From: Nitrospirota bacterium
GTDB taxonomy: Bacteria > Nitrospirota > Thermodesulfovibrionia > UBA6902 > DSMQ01
Length of the DNA: 58,577 nucleotides
Reading direction: 5' to 3'
Assembly (NCBI GenBank): GCA_016212185.1
Contig: JACRGX010000044.1
Location: 1-58,577 of the forward strand
Shown here: positions 49,672-58,400 of the stretch, piece after piece
How the letters are laid out: each line of letters starts with the position of its first letter
Numbering within the stretch: position 1 is the first letter of the stretch
Program-made: the position numbers and the translations under genes
The notes under the pieces: generated by a model
Seen by the model: only the letters and a program-made list of their open reading frames with translations
Told to the model about the DNA's origin: nothing
Databases searched by the model: none

Positions 49672-51714
49672 TCACATGAGATTCACAGGGTCCACGTCTA
49701 CGTCAGTTTTCATATCCTTAATATCCTCTACAGCATCCAAAATCTCAAGCGCCTTTTGCCTTAAAGATTTTGAAGCGCTTCCCTTAAGAATTAAATGCCA
49801 CCTCCAGAGGTTTCTGATTTTTTCAACAGGCGCAGGGGCAGGCCCAAGTATTTCTATCCCCCCTGCTCCCCCCTTTGCCAAAGGGGGGGCCGGGGGGATT
49901 TTTCTTATCCTTCCTGCAACATTCTTCATTGTTTTTGCCGCGCCCTCTTTATTTCTGAAACTGAAAACAATCCTGAGCAATCTGCCAAACGGCGGATAGA
50001 ACAGCTCCTTTCTTAACCCTATTTCTTTTTCGTAGAATCCCTGATAATCATGGTTTCTTACGTAGTCAAAAATATAGTGGTGCGGTTCATATGTCTGGAT
50101 GTATACCTTACCGGCAGCTTCGCCCCTGCCAGCCCTTCCTGCAAGCTGAGTGAAAAGCTGAAACGCCCTTTCTGACGATCTGAAGTCAGGCAGGTTCAAT
50201 GCGATGTCTGCAAACACAACAGCAGACAGCGTTACTCCGGGAAAGTCATGCCCCTTGGCAACCATCTGAGTGCCCAGAAGCACATCAAGCTTTTTATTTT
50301 CCATGTCTTTCACAATCCTGTAATGCGCGAGCTTTTTCCTTGTCGTATCATGGTCCATTCTTTTTAATGAGATTTCCGGGATAAGGCTGTTTAACTCTTC
50401 CTCAACCCTCTGCGTACCGATGCCAATGTGTTTTGTTTTAGTGCCTTTGCATTCAGGGCAAACGGCGCGGGGAATTAAAAACGAACCGCAATAGTGGCAT
50501 TTCAGGGTCTTTGTGTCTTTGTGATATGTGAGAGTGATACTGCACGCAGGGCATTTATAAGTATGTCCGCAGTCCGTGCACATGAGAAACGGCGAATATC
50601 CCCTCCTGTTAAGCATTATGAGGGACTGATGACCGCGGGACGCATTATCTTTCATGGCGCATAATAATTTATCCGAAAAAATCCACGTCATTTTATCCGC
50701 TTTTGTCATGTCTATGATTTCCACAACCGGCATGGGCTTTTCTTCCACGCGGGATTTAAGCTCCAGATATTTAAACTTACCCTTCTTTGCATTATAAAAA
50801 GATTCCAAGGAAGGCGTGGCTGAACCTAAGATTATCTTTAGGCCCTCAAGTTTGGCGCGCGCAAGCGCCACGTCCCTCGCATTGTATTTAAACCCTTCAA
50901 ATTGTTTATACGAGGTTTCCTGCTCTTCATCAACTACAATAAGCCCTAAGTTTTGAAAAGGCGCAAAAACAGCGCTCCTTACGCCGATGGCAATCCTGAC
51001 TTCGTTGTTTTTTATCTTCCGCCATTCTGCTAATTTTTCTCCGGGCGTAATCCCGCTGTGAAAAAATGCAACCTCTTTATCAAAGCGGCTCCTGAACCTG
51101 TCTATGAACTGCGCCGTAAGGGCGATTTCAGGCACAAGCACAATGGCTTGCTTATCCGCGGGAAGCGCCTCAACCGCCCTGATATAGATTTCAGTTTTCC
51201 CGCTGCCTGTAACGCCGTGCAGGAGAAACGCCCCTGACTGCACGCCGTTAATCTCAGTCAGCGCCCTTTTCTGTTCAGGGGTCAGGGTGAAGGTTTTTTC
51301 CGTCACTATATTTTCATCATAGGTAATCCTGACTTTGCCGCTTTTCCTGCTGTCAAGAATGCCCTGCGGCACTGCATTTTTAAACGCCAGCCCCGCTGTT
51401 GAAAGGTAATACTGCCCGGCCCACTGAATCAGTTTCAGTAAATTTTCAGGGATAAGCGGTTCGTCGTCCAGAACATCCTCAATAGTTTTGAGGGGTATGT
51501 CTTTTTTGTCATTGCGGGGAGTTCCGATAATCGGAACTCCCCGCAATGACACCGAAGCGTTTTCTCCAATCCCAACAACTATGCCGGCTTTCTTTGATTT
51601 CTTAAACGGCGCAAGCACACGAACACCGGCTTTGATTTTCTGCTTAAGTTCTTCAGGAACTAAATATGTAAACGCCTCCGCGTTTATGGGGAATAAAATA
51701 TTAACCTGCATCAT
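49672..51714 (-). CDS. priA: Primosomal protein N' (PriA helicase)
   Basis: 680 aa. The DNA-binding domain is N-terminal (MQVNILFPINAEAFTYLVPEEL). Helicase motifs: Walker A LHGVTGSGKTEIYIRA, DEEQETSYKQ, GSATPSLES and TQMVAKGHDFPGVTL; the QLAGRAGRGEAAGKVYIQT block follows. The zinc-binding insert has CTDCGHTYKCPAC and CHYCGSF...CPECKG. It restarts stalled replication forks. Two dispersed repeats lie inside it in frame: VSLRGVPIIGTPRND (DNA 51507-51551), near the N-terminus, and PPAPPLAKGGAGG (49857-49902), near the C-terminus. Both are outside the helicase motifs. Confidence 0.96.
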   Translation of the reverse strand: MMQVNILFPINAEAFTYLVPEELKQKIKAGVRVLAPFKKSKKAGIVVGIGENASVSLRGVPIIGTPRNDKKDIPLKTIEDVLDDEPLIPENLLKLIQWAGQYYLSTAGLAFKNAVPQGILDSRKSGKVRITYDENIVTEKTFTLTPEQKRALTEINGVQSGAFLLHGVTGSGKTEIYIRAVEALPADKQAIVLVPEIALTAQFIDRFRSRFDKEVAFFHSGITPGEKLAEWRKIKNNEVRIAIGVRSAVFAPFQNLGLIVVDEEQETSYKQFEGFKYNARDVALARAKLEGLKIILGSATPSLESFYNAKKGKFKYLELKSRVEEKPMPVVEIIDMTKADKMTWIFSDKLLCAMKDNASRGHQSLIMLNRRGYSPFLMCTDCGHTYKCPACSITLTYHKDTKTLKCHYCGSFLIPRAVCPECKGTKTKHIGIGTQRVEEELNSLIPEISLKRMDHDTTRKKLAHYRIVKDMENKKLDVLLGTQMVAKGHDFPGVTLSAVVFADIALNLPDFRSSERAFQLFTQLAGRAGRGEAAGKVYIQTYEPHHYIFDYVRNHDYQGFYEKEIGLRKELFYPPFGRLLRIVFSFRNKEGAAKTMKNVAGRIRKIPPAPPLAKGGAGGIEILGPAPAPVEKIRNLWRWHLILKGSASKSLRQKALEILDAVEDIKDMKTDVDVDPVNLM
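49857..49902. repeat. CCCCCCTTTG palindromic repeat inside priA
   Basis: atccccctgctcccccc at the left, tttgccaaag at the centre, ggggggccggggggatt at the right. On the minus strand it encodes PPAPPLAKGGAGG. Sister copies interrupt the 2-oxoacid oxidoreductase gene at 34677-34724 and 35874-35920. Confidence 0.9.
51507..51551. repeat. Perfect 45-bp palindrome inside priA
   Basis: The 21-base arm from 51507 (tgtcattgcggggagttc ...) and its exact reverse complement ending at 51551 enclose taa. The ends tgtcatt and aatgaca match the GTCATTCC family. At 45 bp it adds 15 codons without changing frame, encoding SLRGVPIIGTPRND. Confidence 0.9.
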
Positions 51715-51854
51715 ATGCCTGCCTTCTCAAAATAATACCCTCTCATGTCAAAGGATAACATTTCAAACTGTCTATTTTCCTGATGCGTTTTATGGCAAAC
51801 AGAGGCAGTGGTTTAACGATTAACCGTAGTTATGCAAAAAAGGTATATTTCAGG

Positions 51855-52160
51855 CTACTGCCTTAATCTGCTTTTTGCAAAAGATAAAGAAGAGGATACT
51901 GGAATATCACGTTTGTCAAGTTCTGACTGGAATTCCCAATAATCAAGATTGCACATTTCAGCGGCTTTTCTGAAGGGAAGCCCTTCCTGAAATTTTTTGA
52001 CTGCAAGGGCAATTTTTTCTTCAGATAAAGATTTCTTTATGAGCTGTCTTATTGCAGTAGACCTGTCTTCTTCAAGCGCTTTTGCAAACTCATCTATTCC
52101 CCTGAGCAATTGCTTTTCCATCATTATATTTGTTCTAATCAACTCTTTAGCTTTTGGCAT
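51855..52160 (-). CDS. UPF0175/ribbon-helix-helix-type antitoxin
   Basis: 101 aa. The N-terminal segment (RTNIMMEKQLLRGIDEFAKALEEDRSTAIRQLIKKSL) reads as a ribbon-helix-helix DNA-binding module, and the C-terminal segment (EKIALAVKKFQEGLPFRKAAEMCNLDYWEFQSELDKRDI) matches UPF0175 proteins. It is paired with the PIN-like gene upstream, overlapping it by 14 bp. The toxin-first order is common for UPF0175 with DUF3368. The antitoxin probably neutralises the toxin and may repress the promoter. Confidence 0.82.
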   Translation of the reverse strand: MPKAKELIRTNIMMEKQLLRGIDEFAKALEEDRSTAIRQLIKKSLSEEKIALAVKKFQEGLPFRKAAEMCNLDYWEFQSELDKRDIPVSSSLSFAKSRLRQ

Positions 52161-52668
52161 ATTTTTTACCCTCCATTGAATAAAATTCTGCGATTGCTGA
52201 TGTTATTCTTTTTTCTACGACAAGATTTTTAAGAAAAAACTCATAATCTTCAAATTTCATAATTTTAGACCGAAGTCCTTCAAGGAGAAGGTCGGGAGAG
52301 GCGCTTACCTTGATGCCTAAAGACGCTGCAATTTTGCCCAAGCCGTCGTCATTTGTAATTATTTCTAATATTTTCTCCTGCACGGCGGCTGCCATTACTG
52401 CCTCATCGCCCGCGGCAAGATTTTTGCTTACCCTCTCTTTTATAAGATTTAATGAAAACTCCTTAACAGCGATGTGCCTGATATTATTATCCTTGATGAA
52501 ATTTTTAATTACAGTTGCATCAGTTAATGATTTTTCCTCTCCCTTAAGAACAGTCTCGCCGTATACGGTTTCCGGAATAAGAATTTCTCTTTTCAACTTC
52601 TTTAGAATTTCAAGGAAATTGATTTTTGCAAGCGATATTAATGTTGAGGTGTCAATAACTGTTTTCAT
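52147..52668 (-). CDS. DUF3368-type PIN-like toxin
   Basis: 173 aa. PIN-like fold: TVIDTSTLISLAKI with the first Asp, VYGETVLKG with a conserved Glu, AAGDEAVMAAA (GE-like acidic pair), and ITNDDGLGKIA with the distal Asp residues. Members of DUF3368 are predicted nucleases in toxin-antitoxin modules. The antitoxin start overlaps the 3' end of this gene by 14 bp. Catalysis is inferred from family position. Confidence 0.82.
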   Translation of the reverse strand: MKTVIDTSTLISLAKINFLEILKKLKREILIPETVYGETVLKGEEKSLTDATVIKNFIKDNNIRHIAVKEFSLNLIKERVSKNLAAGDEAVMAAAVQEKILEIITNDDGLGKIAASLGIKVSASPDLLLEGLRSKIMKFEDYEFFLKNLVVEKRITSAIAEFYSMEGKKYAKS

Positions 52669-52767
52669 GGATATTATTTTATAATATTTAGTGTGTATTA
52701 GTCAAGAAAACATTTGCAGCCTAAATTACATGCGAGGCAGGTCCTTATTCCTTTGTGTTGATGTATA

Positions 52768-52920
52768 TTAAAAATCCAGCGGACTCTTCATCTCTTTTAC
52801 AGTTTTGCTCGGCATGCAGTGAGTATAAATCATAGTAGTTCTGACGTCACTGTGACCGAGAAGCGTCTGGATTGTCCGTATGTCGTAATTTGCCTGAAGC
52901 AAGCAGAAGGAACGGATTGG
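52768..52920 (-). pseudogene. C-terminal fragment of a tyrosine recombinase
   Basis: The minus strand reads [32 protein letters not shown] and [10 protein letters not shown], then a TAA stop at 52768. This holds the LLGH...TTMIYTH block with the catalytic His and Tyr region of phage- and integron-type integrases. The family form is usually HSFATHLLxxxYDIRT; here two residues (ATH to C) are lost, and no catalytic core remains upstream. A dead remnant, about 50 codons long. The remaining bases of the gap 52669-52983 hold nothing I can name. Confidence 0.88.
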
Positions 52921-52983
52921 GGTTAGGTCTTGTTTCTTGCATTTTTAAAGTTTATATAAAGACACTTCCCGCATTTTTGCAAC

Positions 52984-53409
52984 TTAAATCATCTTCAAAA
53001 ATTCCGCGGCTGCGATTATTCTGACAGACTTGTACTTGCCAATATTCAGCAAATCATTATCTCCACTGACGATAAAATCTGCAGATGAAGCTAAAGCGCA
53101 GGCGATGAATTTGTCGTCAGCAGGGTCCCTGCAAACGCCGCTGATTTTATCCGAAATCTCTACAACCTCAAAAAAAGGCAAAACTTCTTCCTCAATAATC
53201 ATCTTAATCTCCCGACCTGTCAAAGAGAATTTCGGATATTCAAGAACAGTGCGGAATTCTTCAAAGGTTTCTCTTGAAAACACGGGAGCAATCCTGCCCT
53301 TTTCCCATAGATCAGCTATTTTTGATAATTCGCCTTTAAAAATCAGGGCTGATACCAGTATGTTGGTATCAAGAACAACTTTTTTTACCGCTTTTTCTTT
53401 CTTGCCCAA
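52984..53409 (-). CDS. PIN-family toxin
   Basis: 141 aa. PIN core: VVLDTNILVSALIF with the first Asp, SRETFEEFRTVLEYPKF with a conserved Glu, CRDPADDKFIACALASSADFIVSGDNDLL with three acidic residues. This is the family annotated as putative toxin-antitoxin system toxin, PIN family (related to VapC), predicted to cleave RNA. It overlaps the AbrB-type antitoxin gene upstream by 25 bp. Confidence 0.92.
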   Translation of the reverse strand: MGKKEKAVKKVVLDTNILVSALIFKGELSKIADLWEKGRIAPVFSRETFEEFRTVLEYPKFSLTGREIKMIIEEEVLPFFEVVEISDKISGVCRDPADDKFIACALASSADFIVSGDNDLLNIGKYKSVRIIAAAEFLKMI

Positions 53410-53624
53410 GCTACTGCCTCATCCACATCTGTCCCGTTAATGCCGAGTTTTTTCATCTTATCCCTTATGCCTGAAAGCGTCATATCCGCAGGGGTTATCC
53501 TGACCGGCAGAAGAACTATTTTTCTGTCCTTTACGGAAACGTCAAAGTATTCAGTATTGGGAAACGACTTGACGATTTCCTTGGGTAATGTAAGCTGGTT
53601 TTTTGATGTCTTCTTTGCAAGCAT
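53385..53624 (-). CDS. AbrB/MazE-like antitoxin
   Basis: 79 aa. The swapped-hairpin AbrB fold is suggested by SKNQLTLPKEIVKSFPNTEYFDVSVKDRKIVLLPVRITPAD at the N-terminus; the C-terminal tail (SGIRDKMKKLGINGTDVDEAVAWARKKKR) would bind the toxin. A taaggaggtaagg ribosome site precedes the ATG. Gene order and the 25-bp overlap with the PIN gene are typical of a type II module. Confidence 0.9.
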   Translation of the reverse strand: MLAKKTSKNQLTLPKEIVKSFPNTEYFDVSVKDRKIVLLPVRITPADMTLSGIRDKMKKLGINGTDVDEAVAWARKKKR

Positions 53625-53739
53625 GTTTCCTTACCTCCTTACTATAAGGATACATTACTAATCTTAAAAATGCAAATAAACCTCTCTGCAGTCCCGATGT
53701 TTCTGTACCGGGCATCTTTATCCCCCCTACCCCTGCCTA

Positions 53740-54266
53740 CCGGCAGGCAAGCTCTTAACTTTTTCTCCTCTTCCACCACTTCTCTATCTCCACTGCAAAG
53801 AAAATCACCGATGACAATGCAAGTGTTAGCAGCAGTTCACTCAGCGTCAATGGCTCTGTTTTAAATACAGTGTTCAGCGCAGGGCAGATAAAGTTTCAGG
53901 CAGGCAGTTCCTCATCACAGTTGCAGAAGGCGCCGCCATTGCCTTAAGCGCCGCCATTGCCTTTTCCGCACGTTATTCCTGAACAAAACCAATAGCCGCA
54001 TTAAGGACCACAATTACAACTATGGCGATGGTATCAGATAATTCTCCTATGAATCCGGAAATAACTGCAGCTGCAATGAGGACCAGTATCATGAAGTCAT
54101 TGAACTGGTCCAGGAACATGGCCAGGGGTGTCTTTTTCTTTTTTTCTATTAATTCATTGGGGCCGTATTTATTCAGGCGTTTCTGTGCTTCTTCAGGGGA
54201 AAGCCCGTTTGATGACGACTGCAGATGTTCAAGGACATCCTCTATGTTTTTTTGATGCCAGCGCAT
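53740..54266 (-). pseudogene. P-type cation ATPase reduced to its two ends
   Basis: The N-terminal piece (54266-53973, 97 aa) starts WHQKNIEDVLEHLQSSSNGL and ends IAIVVIVVLNAAIGFVQE at a TAA. The frame past that stop reads RAEKAMAALKAMAAPSATVMRN, the normal continuation, so a Tyr codon (family EYRAEKA) has probably become TAA. After that the sequence jumps to the protein's C-terminus: [15 protein letters not shown] and [23 protein letters not shown] (about 53745-53895). The middle of about 700 residues, including the phosphorylation (DKTGT) and ATP sites, is gone. Confidence 0.92.
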
Positions 54267-54559
54267 AAGTCTTTACCTTTTGAAAATTATAACAGGTTGC
54301 TGAAAAAGTTTTTTGCTGTGCCCTGCAAGCAGGGCCTGCAGAAAAAATGATATAATACTTCATACGTTGTTAAATGGATAGCGCGCGTATTCCCCGTGGT
54401 CTTGCCACTGGGTCAAGCGAGCGCATATGATAAAGAAATTCCTTACATTAGATTCTCTGTGGTCTTGCCGCAGGGAATATCAATTTGACAAGTATAGTTT
54501 TTTTGAATAAACTTTAAGAAATGCCAAGCAATTTAATTGTAATACAGAAAGGAAGATAA
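54267..54559. repeat. Spacer with CCTGTGGCAA composite repeat, copy C (reversed)
   Basis: The repeat occupies 54372-54477, in the opposite orientation to copies A and B: ccccgtggtcttgccactggg, ttattagcg-type linker (gggtcaagcgagcgcatatg ...), then ctgtggtcttgccgcaggg. At about 54325-54345 a gccctgcaagcagggc hairpin could end transcription. No gene. Confidence 0.8.
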
Positions 54560-55432
54560 ATGCATCTGAAGATACGCACAAAACTGCTTTCCGGTTTTTT
54601 TGCCATAATATTTCCGTTCCTGTTCATCATCGGCATTATCATAGTATACAACCAGAATGCGCTTAACAATGCCTTTAAGACTCTTGAAATCATGTCTATA
54701 GAACTGAACACCATACATGATCTCCGCTCGGCAATGGAAATGGGCTTGATGCCGGGCAACGATTACCTTATAACCGGAGATAAGCGTTATATTGAGAATT
54801 TTCACGGCTATGCCGAGGATATAGAGGAACGCTTGAAAGATGCAACCGATATATTAATCCGCCTTGAGAAACTGGAAGTTTCCGAAGGAACCGAAGAAAA
54901 GGCAATACTGAATGAGGAAAGGATAATATTATCCGAGGTCAAAACCGCATGGCAGAATATGAGAGAGCTTTCCTTGAAGATATTTGAACTCCCTAATCCG
55001 ATTGGCAATAGAACTGCTGCAAAACTTATGGAGGAGATGGATTATAAATGGGTCTACCCTGCCGCTGAACGGCTGAATAAATGGCTCGCAATAGATTCAG
55101 AGGAATATAATGAGGCGTTGAATATAGTCAATAATGTATGGGAAAGATCCTGGATAATCATGTTCGCCGGCTTTACCGTACTTGTCGTGGCAGGCGTTTT
55201 ATTTTCATTTTACTTTGCCGAACAGTTTGTAAAACCCATAAATACCCTCAATGAAATGGGCCACGCCGTAATCAGCGGCAATTACAAAAGCAGGGTTGAC
55301 GTTAAGTCAGGCGATGAACTTGAACAGCTTGCAGCCGCAATGAACAAAATGGCCGAACAGATTGAATCGCTGCAGTCTACCGCTGAAAATATGATTGTTG
55401 TGGGACGGCAGAAGGCAAAAGATACTAATTAA
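54560..55432 (+). CDS. HAMP-domain membrane sensor without output domain
   Basis: 290 aa. Membrane helix at about 13-34, a periplasmic helical sensor (about 35-195), a second helix (about 195-218, SWIIMFAGFTVLVVAGVLFSFYFAEQF) and a HAMP domain (about 218-272, VKPINTLNEMGHAVISGNYKSRVDVKSGDELEQLAAAMNKMAEQI). It ends shortly after HAMP. Kinases and chemoreceptors with this front half carry a large output domain, absent here, so it must act through a partner or is a truncated relic. A good ribosome site (aaggaag) precedes the ATG. Confidence 0.82.
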   Translation: MHLKIRTKLLSGFFAIIFPFLFIIGIIIVYNQNALNNAFKTLEIMSIELNTIHDLRSAMEMGLMPGNDYLITGDKRYIENFHGYAEDIEERLKDATDILIRLEKLEVSEGTEEKAILNEERIILSEVKTAWQNMRELSLKIFELPNPIGNRTAAKLMEEMDYKWVYPAAERLNKWLAIDSEEYNEALNIVNNVWERSWIIMFAGFTVLVVAGVLFSFYFAEQFVKPINTLNEMGHAVISGNYKSRVDVKSGDELEQLAAAMNKMAEQIESLQSTAENMIVVGRQKAKDTN

Positions 55433-55476
55433 CAAAAATCCGGTAAATAAGAAATCATATTTTTACATCTTAAGCA

Positions 55477-58400
55477 GTGCCTTTTAATTTTTCCATTTTC
55501 TATAATGCCGCACACTTACTTGAAGAAAGAAAAGTAAAAGGCTTCACATCGCTTCAAGGCTCCTCAGGCGCCCTCCTTTTTGCATTGATAACCAAGCCGT
55601 GCCTTCTTGTCTGCCCTTCTGAAAATTCAGCGGCGGAATTTTACTCAGACGCCGTTTTCTGGGCCAGGGCGCTGAAGGCCGGAGAGCCGCTGCTCATACA
55701 GGGCCAGGAGGACCCGCTGAGGCTTAAAAACCTTAAAAATTTTTACGAAAAAAATAATACAGGCATCATTACATCTGTTGACGCAGCGCTTTCACCTACA
55801 TGGAAATTAGACGGATTTCCGCTGATAGAAATAATGAAAAACACAGAAATCAACAGGGACTCGCTTATTGAACGGCTTAAGGATTCAGGTTATCATCCGG
55901 TATCTGTTGTTTCAGCAGAGGGAGATTTAAGTGTAAGGGGCGGTATCGTGGATGTCTTTCCGCCCGGAGAGGAATTCCCTGTAAGAGTAGAATTCTTCGG
56001 GGACTCAGTTGAATCTCTGAGGTTTTTTGACACAGGCACCCAGAGGTCTGTTAAGGAAATAGAACAAATATCCATAGGCCCTTCGGCTGAACCGGATAAA
56101 GGGCCCTGTCTGCTTGACGCCTTATCCGGCAGGATTTTGATATTAAACGAACCCGATGACACTAAAAGACAAAACCCCGGATTCATTCAGGCCGTCCAAA
56201 GTCAGGAGCCTGTTTGTTTTACATCACTTCCCCTGCAGGGCGAAGGCTTTGATTTAAATATCAGCGGTACAGGCGGTTTCGGACTGCTGCGTGAAGAAAG
56301 AGCTTCACTTGAAGATTTTGTTAAAAGAGCCGGCGAACTTAAGCAAAAGTACTTTATCATGACAGTTTGCCCGTCCGCAGGACAGGCCAAAAGGCTCAGG
56401 GAATTGTTTTCAGAAAAAGAAATAGAAGCGCCGGTGCTGTCAAGCGATACCGCGGTAAAATATTCCCGCAGTCCGGTTATCACCACCGGTGAATTAAGCA
56501 GGGGTTTTGCGTTTAAAGAAATTATCGTTCTTACGGAAAGAGATATCTTCGGGGAGCGTCCTGCATTTAAGCCGGTTAAGCAGTCAAAAATTTCACAGCT
56601 CTTATCTTCTACCGAAGAATTACAGGAAGGCGATTATCTGGTTCACAAACAGCACGGCATCGGCAGGTTTCTTTGCATTCAAAGGCAGAGGGTAGGAGAT
56701 TACGAAGGCGACTTTTTGATAATAGAATATCTCAGCGGAGGCAAGCTGCACATACCGCTTGAACGCATTGACCAGATTCAGAAATATCACGGCCCTGAGG
56801 GCGTCATTCCAAAAATGGATAAACTCGGCGGCAGGACCTGGCAGAAAACAAAACAAAAGGTCAGCGACAGGATAAGGGACATGGCGGAGAAATTGCTGAA
56901 ACTCTATGCCAGACGCACTTCAGATAAAGGCTTCGGCTTTTCTGCCGACACAGAACTCCATAAGGAATTTGACGGATTTTTCCCATATGAAGAAACCCCT
57001 GACCAGATTACTGCCGTTTCAGGGATAAAGCAAGATATGGAAGAGCCCGCGCCTATGGACAGGCTGCTTTGCGGAGATGTCGGGTACGGAAAGACAGAGG
57101 TGGCAATGAGGGCGTGTTTTAAAGCAGTTTACGATTCCATGCAGGCCGCGGTCATTGCGCCCACTACTATCCTCGTAGAACAGCATTACAACACCTTTAC
57201 CGCAAGGTTTTCAGCCTTTCCGGTCAGGATAGATTTCCTCAGCCGTTTTAAAAGCAAGGCTGAGCAGACACAAACCCTCAAGGCGCTTGCCGCAGGTGAA
57301 ATAGACATAATCATCGGGACGCACAGGCTGTTAGCCAAAGATGTAACTTTTCATAATTTAGGGCTTTTAGTCATTGACGAGGAGCACAGATTCGGCGTTA
57401 CGCACAAGGAGAAATTAAAAACATTAAAGACCAATGTTGACGTCCTTTCGCTTACAGCCACGCCGATACCGAGGACGCTTCATATGGCGCTTTCAGGGAT
57501 AAGGCAGATGAGCGTTATAGAGACCGCGCCCGAAGAAAGGCTTGCAGTAAAAAGTTTTGTCGTCCGGTTCGGGGCGCAGGTAATCAAAGATTCCCTGCAG
57601 AAAGAACTGCAAAGAGGCGGGCAGGCCTTTTTTGTCCATAACCGTATTGAAGACATTTACAAAATGGCCAAATTCATAAGCGAACTTTTACCCGAAAGCA
57701 AGGCGGCAGTGGCGCATGGACGAATGAGCGAAAAAGAGCTTGAAGGCGTCATGAGGTCCTTTATCACAAAAAAGGCTGATATCCTTGTATCAACCGCCAT
57801 TATCAGTTCAGGGCTTGATATACCAAATGCAAATACAATAATCATTAACATGGCGGATAAGTTCGGGCTTGCCGACCTGTATCAGCTTAAGGGCCGGGTA
57901 GGACGTTCAAACGTCAGGGCTTATGCATATTTTTTAATACCCGGAGAAGATGCAATAACCGAGGGGGCCAGAAAAAAACTGCTGGCAATTCAGGAGATGA
58001 GCTATCTTGGCGCAGGCTTCAGGCTTGCCTTAAAAGACCTTGAGCTAAGGGGCTCGGGCAACCTGCTTGGTCCCGAGCAGTCGGGACATATTGAGGCAGT
58101 CGGATTTGATCTTTACATTGAAATGCTTGAACAGGCCGTATCAGAACTCAAAGGGGAAGAAGCGCCGCCTGTAATTGAACCCTTCTTAGACCTTAATATC
58201 CCGGCCATGATTCCTGAAAGCTATATTGAAGACCCTACGCTCAGATTAAGCGTTTACAGAAAAATTGCTTCTGCAAAACATACCGGCGCCCTTATCGGCA
58301 TTTTAACTGAAATGAAAGACAGATTTGGCAAGCCCCCCGAACGGACATTGAGACTCCTTGAAGTGATGGAGCTTAAGCTTGCGGCAAAAAAATTCTCAAT

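Noticed and set aside
2045-54477. CRISPR array
   Set aside because: The repeats are dispersed, have variable internal parts and do not occur with regular spacers; no cas genes are present.
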